From contig JAUSHE010000006.1 in assembly GCA_030648435.1 (NCBI GenBank), positions 1-5,131 of the forward strand: 5,131 nucleotides of DNA, in the 5' to 3' direction. Of this stretch, positions 4,441 through 5,131 are shown one piece after another. The DNA comes from Candidatus Daviesbacteria bacterium. GTDB taxonomy: Bacteria; Patescibacteria; Microgenomatia; Daviesbacterales; UBA10151. The notes beneath the pieces are model-generated. The model ran no database searches, was not told the DNA's origin, and saw only the letters and a list, made by a program, of their open reading frames with translations. The position numbers and the translations under genes were made by a program. Every line of letters begins with the position of its first letter. Position 1 is the first letter of the stretch.

Positions 4441-5131
4441 GCTCACTAATTATTCTTATAGCGGGTATAGGAGTATATTTACTCGGATCTGGAACAAAGA
4501 ATAATCAAGGTCTTTCGGAAAGAACCAAAATTGCTCAAGACAGATTTCACAGTCCCACAGTCAATGGAGAGAAAATTGAACCAAAAGCCTATCTCAGCCT
4601 TCCTTTTAGCAAAAAGGATGCAGGTAATATAAAAATTAACGAGGGATGGCTTTATTCCTACGATGAGTACCAAATCCATGGTATGGAAGTACATACAGCA
4701 GTTGACTTCCATGCTCCTTACGGCACGCCGGTGTATGCTCCAGCTGATGGGTATGCAATGTCCTCATATCACAATCTTTTTATCCAAGACAGAAACAAGA
4801 AAATTATTACTTATAAAGGAAAAGAAATAAAGTATGGTCTGGGATTATTTGTACGTATGTATATCCCGCTAACACATCGGTTTCTTGATCTTGCGCATCT
4901 TTCGGAAATTGATAACGCAATCCCCTTTAGTGAAACGGAATTTGACGAGGAAGAGAAGATTTGGAAACCAACCAATGAAAAAATTGCGATCAATGAGATT
5001 CCCTCAAATCCGCAATGGGTGAGTATAACGAAAGGACAATTCCTAGGAAGAGTTGGTACTTCAGGTCTATCCTGGGGTTATGAAGATTTTACAGACAAAC
5101 CACAAAGAAAAGTTACATATGATTCTAAAAT
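4371..5131 (+). CDS. Membrane-anchored M23 (LytM-like) peptidase, right end beyond window, start codon missing
   Basis: M23 peptidases are zinc enzymes that cut peptidoglycan cross-bridges; many relatives have lost catalysis. The frame is open from the codon after a TGA (4368-4370) to the right edge, 253 codons. It shows a short cytoplasmic part, one transmembrane segment (4416-4493), a linker, then the M23 core: HTAVDFHAPYGTPVYAPADG with the zinc ligands His (4692-4694) and Asp (4704-4706), LAHLSEI with the conserved His at 4896-4898, and GQFLGRVGTSG near the end. The final HxH motif would lie outside the window. No ATG, GTG or TTG occurs in frame before 4683, well inside the catalytic domain, and no ribosome-binding site is seen. 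The 5' end is therefore deleted, frameshifted or read from a rare codon such as ATT at 4383. The identity is firm; whether it is expressed is open. Confidence 0.8.

Noticed and set aside
4479..4993. Two minus-strand frames of 60-77 codons
   Set aside because: Both are antisense to the M23 peptidase, whose motifs are clear on the plus strand.

Overview
The window looks like a piece of an AT-rich, small-genome bacterial chromosome. Candidate Phyla Radiation/Patescibacteria is my guess, from gene style and the compact mix of a Tat-signalled deacetylase, a RhuM-family protein and an M23 peptidase. Nothing here fixes the lineage. The standard genetic code fits every clear gene.

Positions 1-1124 are an insertion sequence with a DDE transposase (71-1150, +) between imperfect inverted repeats at 16-35 and 1105-1124. 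Its right end lies inside the 3' end of a polysaccharide deacetylase gene (1093-1944, -), so each gene now ends in the other's DNA. Upstream of the deacetylase, and probably in one transcription unit with it, is a small two-helix membrane protein (1973-2404, -).

Positions 2546-2713 hold tRNA-Leu(UAA) and tRNA-Pro(UGG), read on the + strand from a -10 box at 2531-2536. The tRNA-Pro has an unusual C at T-loop position 55. A second copy of its 3' end lies 64 bp downstream and opens a roughly 300-bp non-coding stretch rich in repeats, GC-rich hairpins and a terminator-like structure (2935-2999).

Positions 3013-4180 (-) carry a RhuM-family protein preceded by a 50-codon ORF with its own promoter-like sequence. 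The predicted transcript start lies almost on the ATG, which suggests a leaderless message. From 4201 on the + strand there is a short remnant of a Bro/DinD-type protein C-terminus, then a membrane-anchored M23-type peptidase reading off the right edge with no usable start codon. The two look like a rearrangement scar.

The left part is therefore a chromosomal envelope operon interrupted by an IS, the middle a tRNA locus, and the right part accessory DNA with broken genes. The best candidate for something undescribed is the small-ORF/RhuM pair, followed by the repeated tRNA tail and its structured surroundings.
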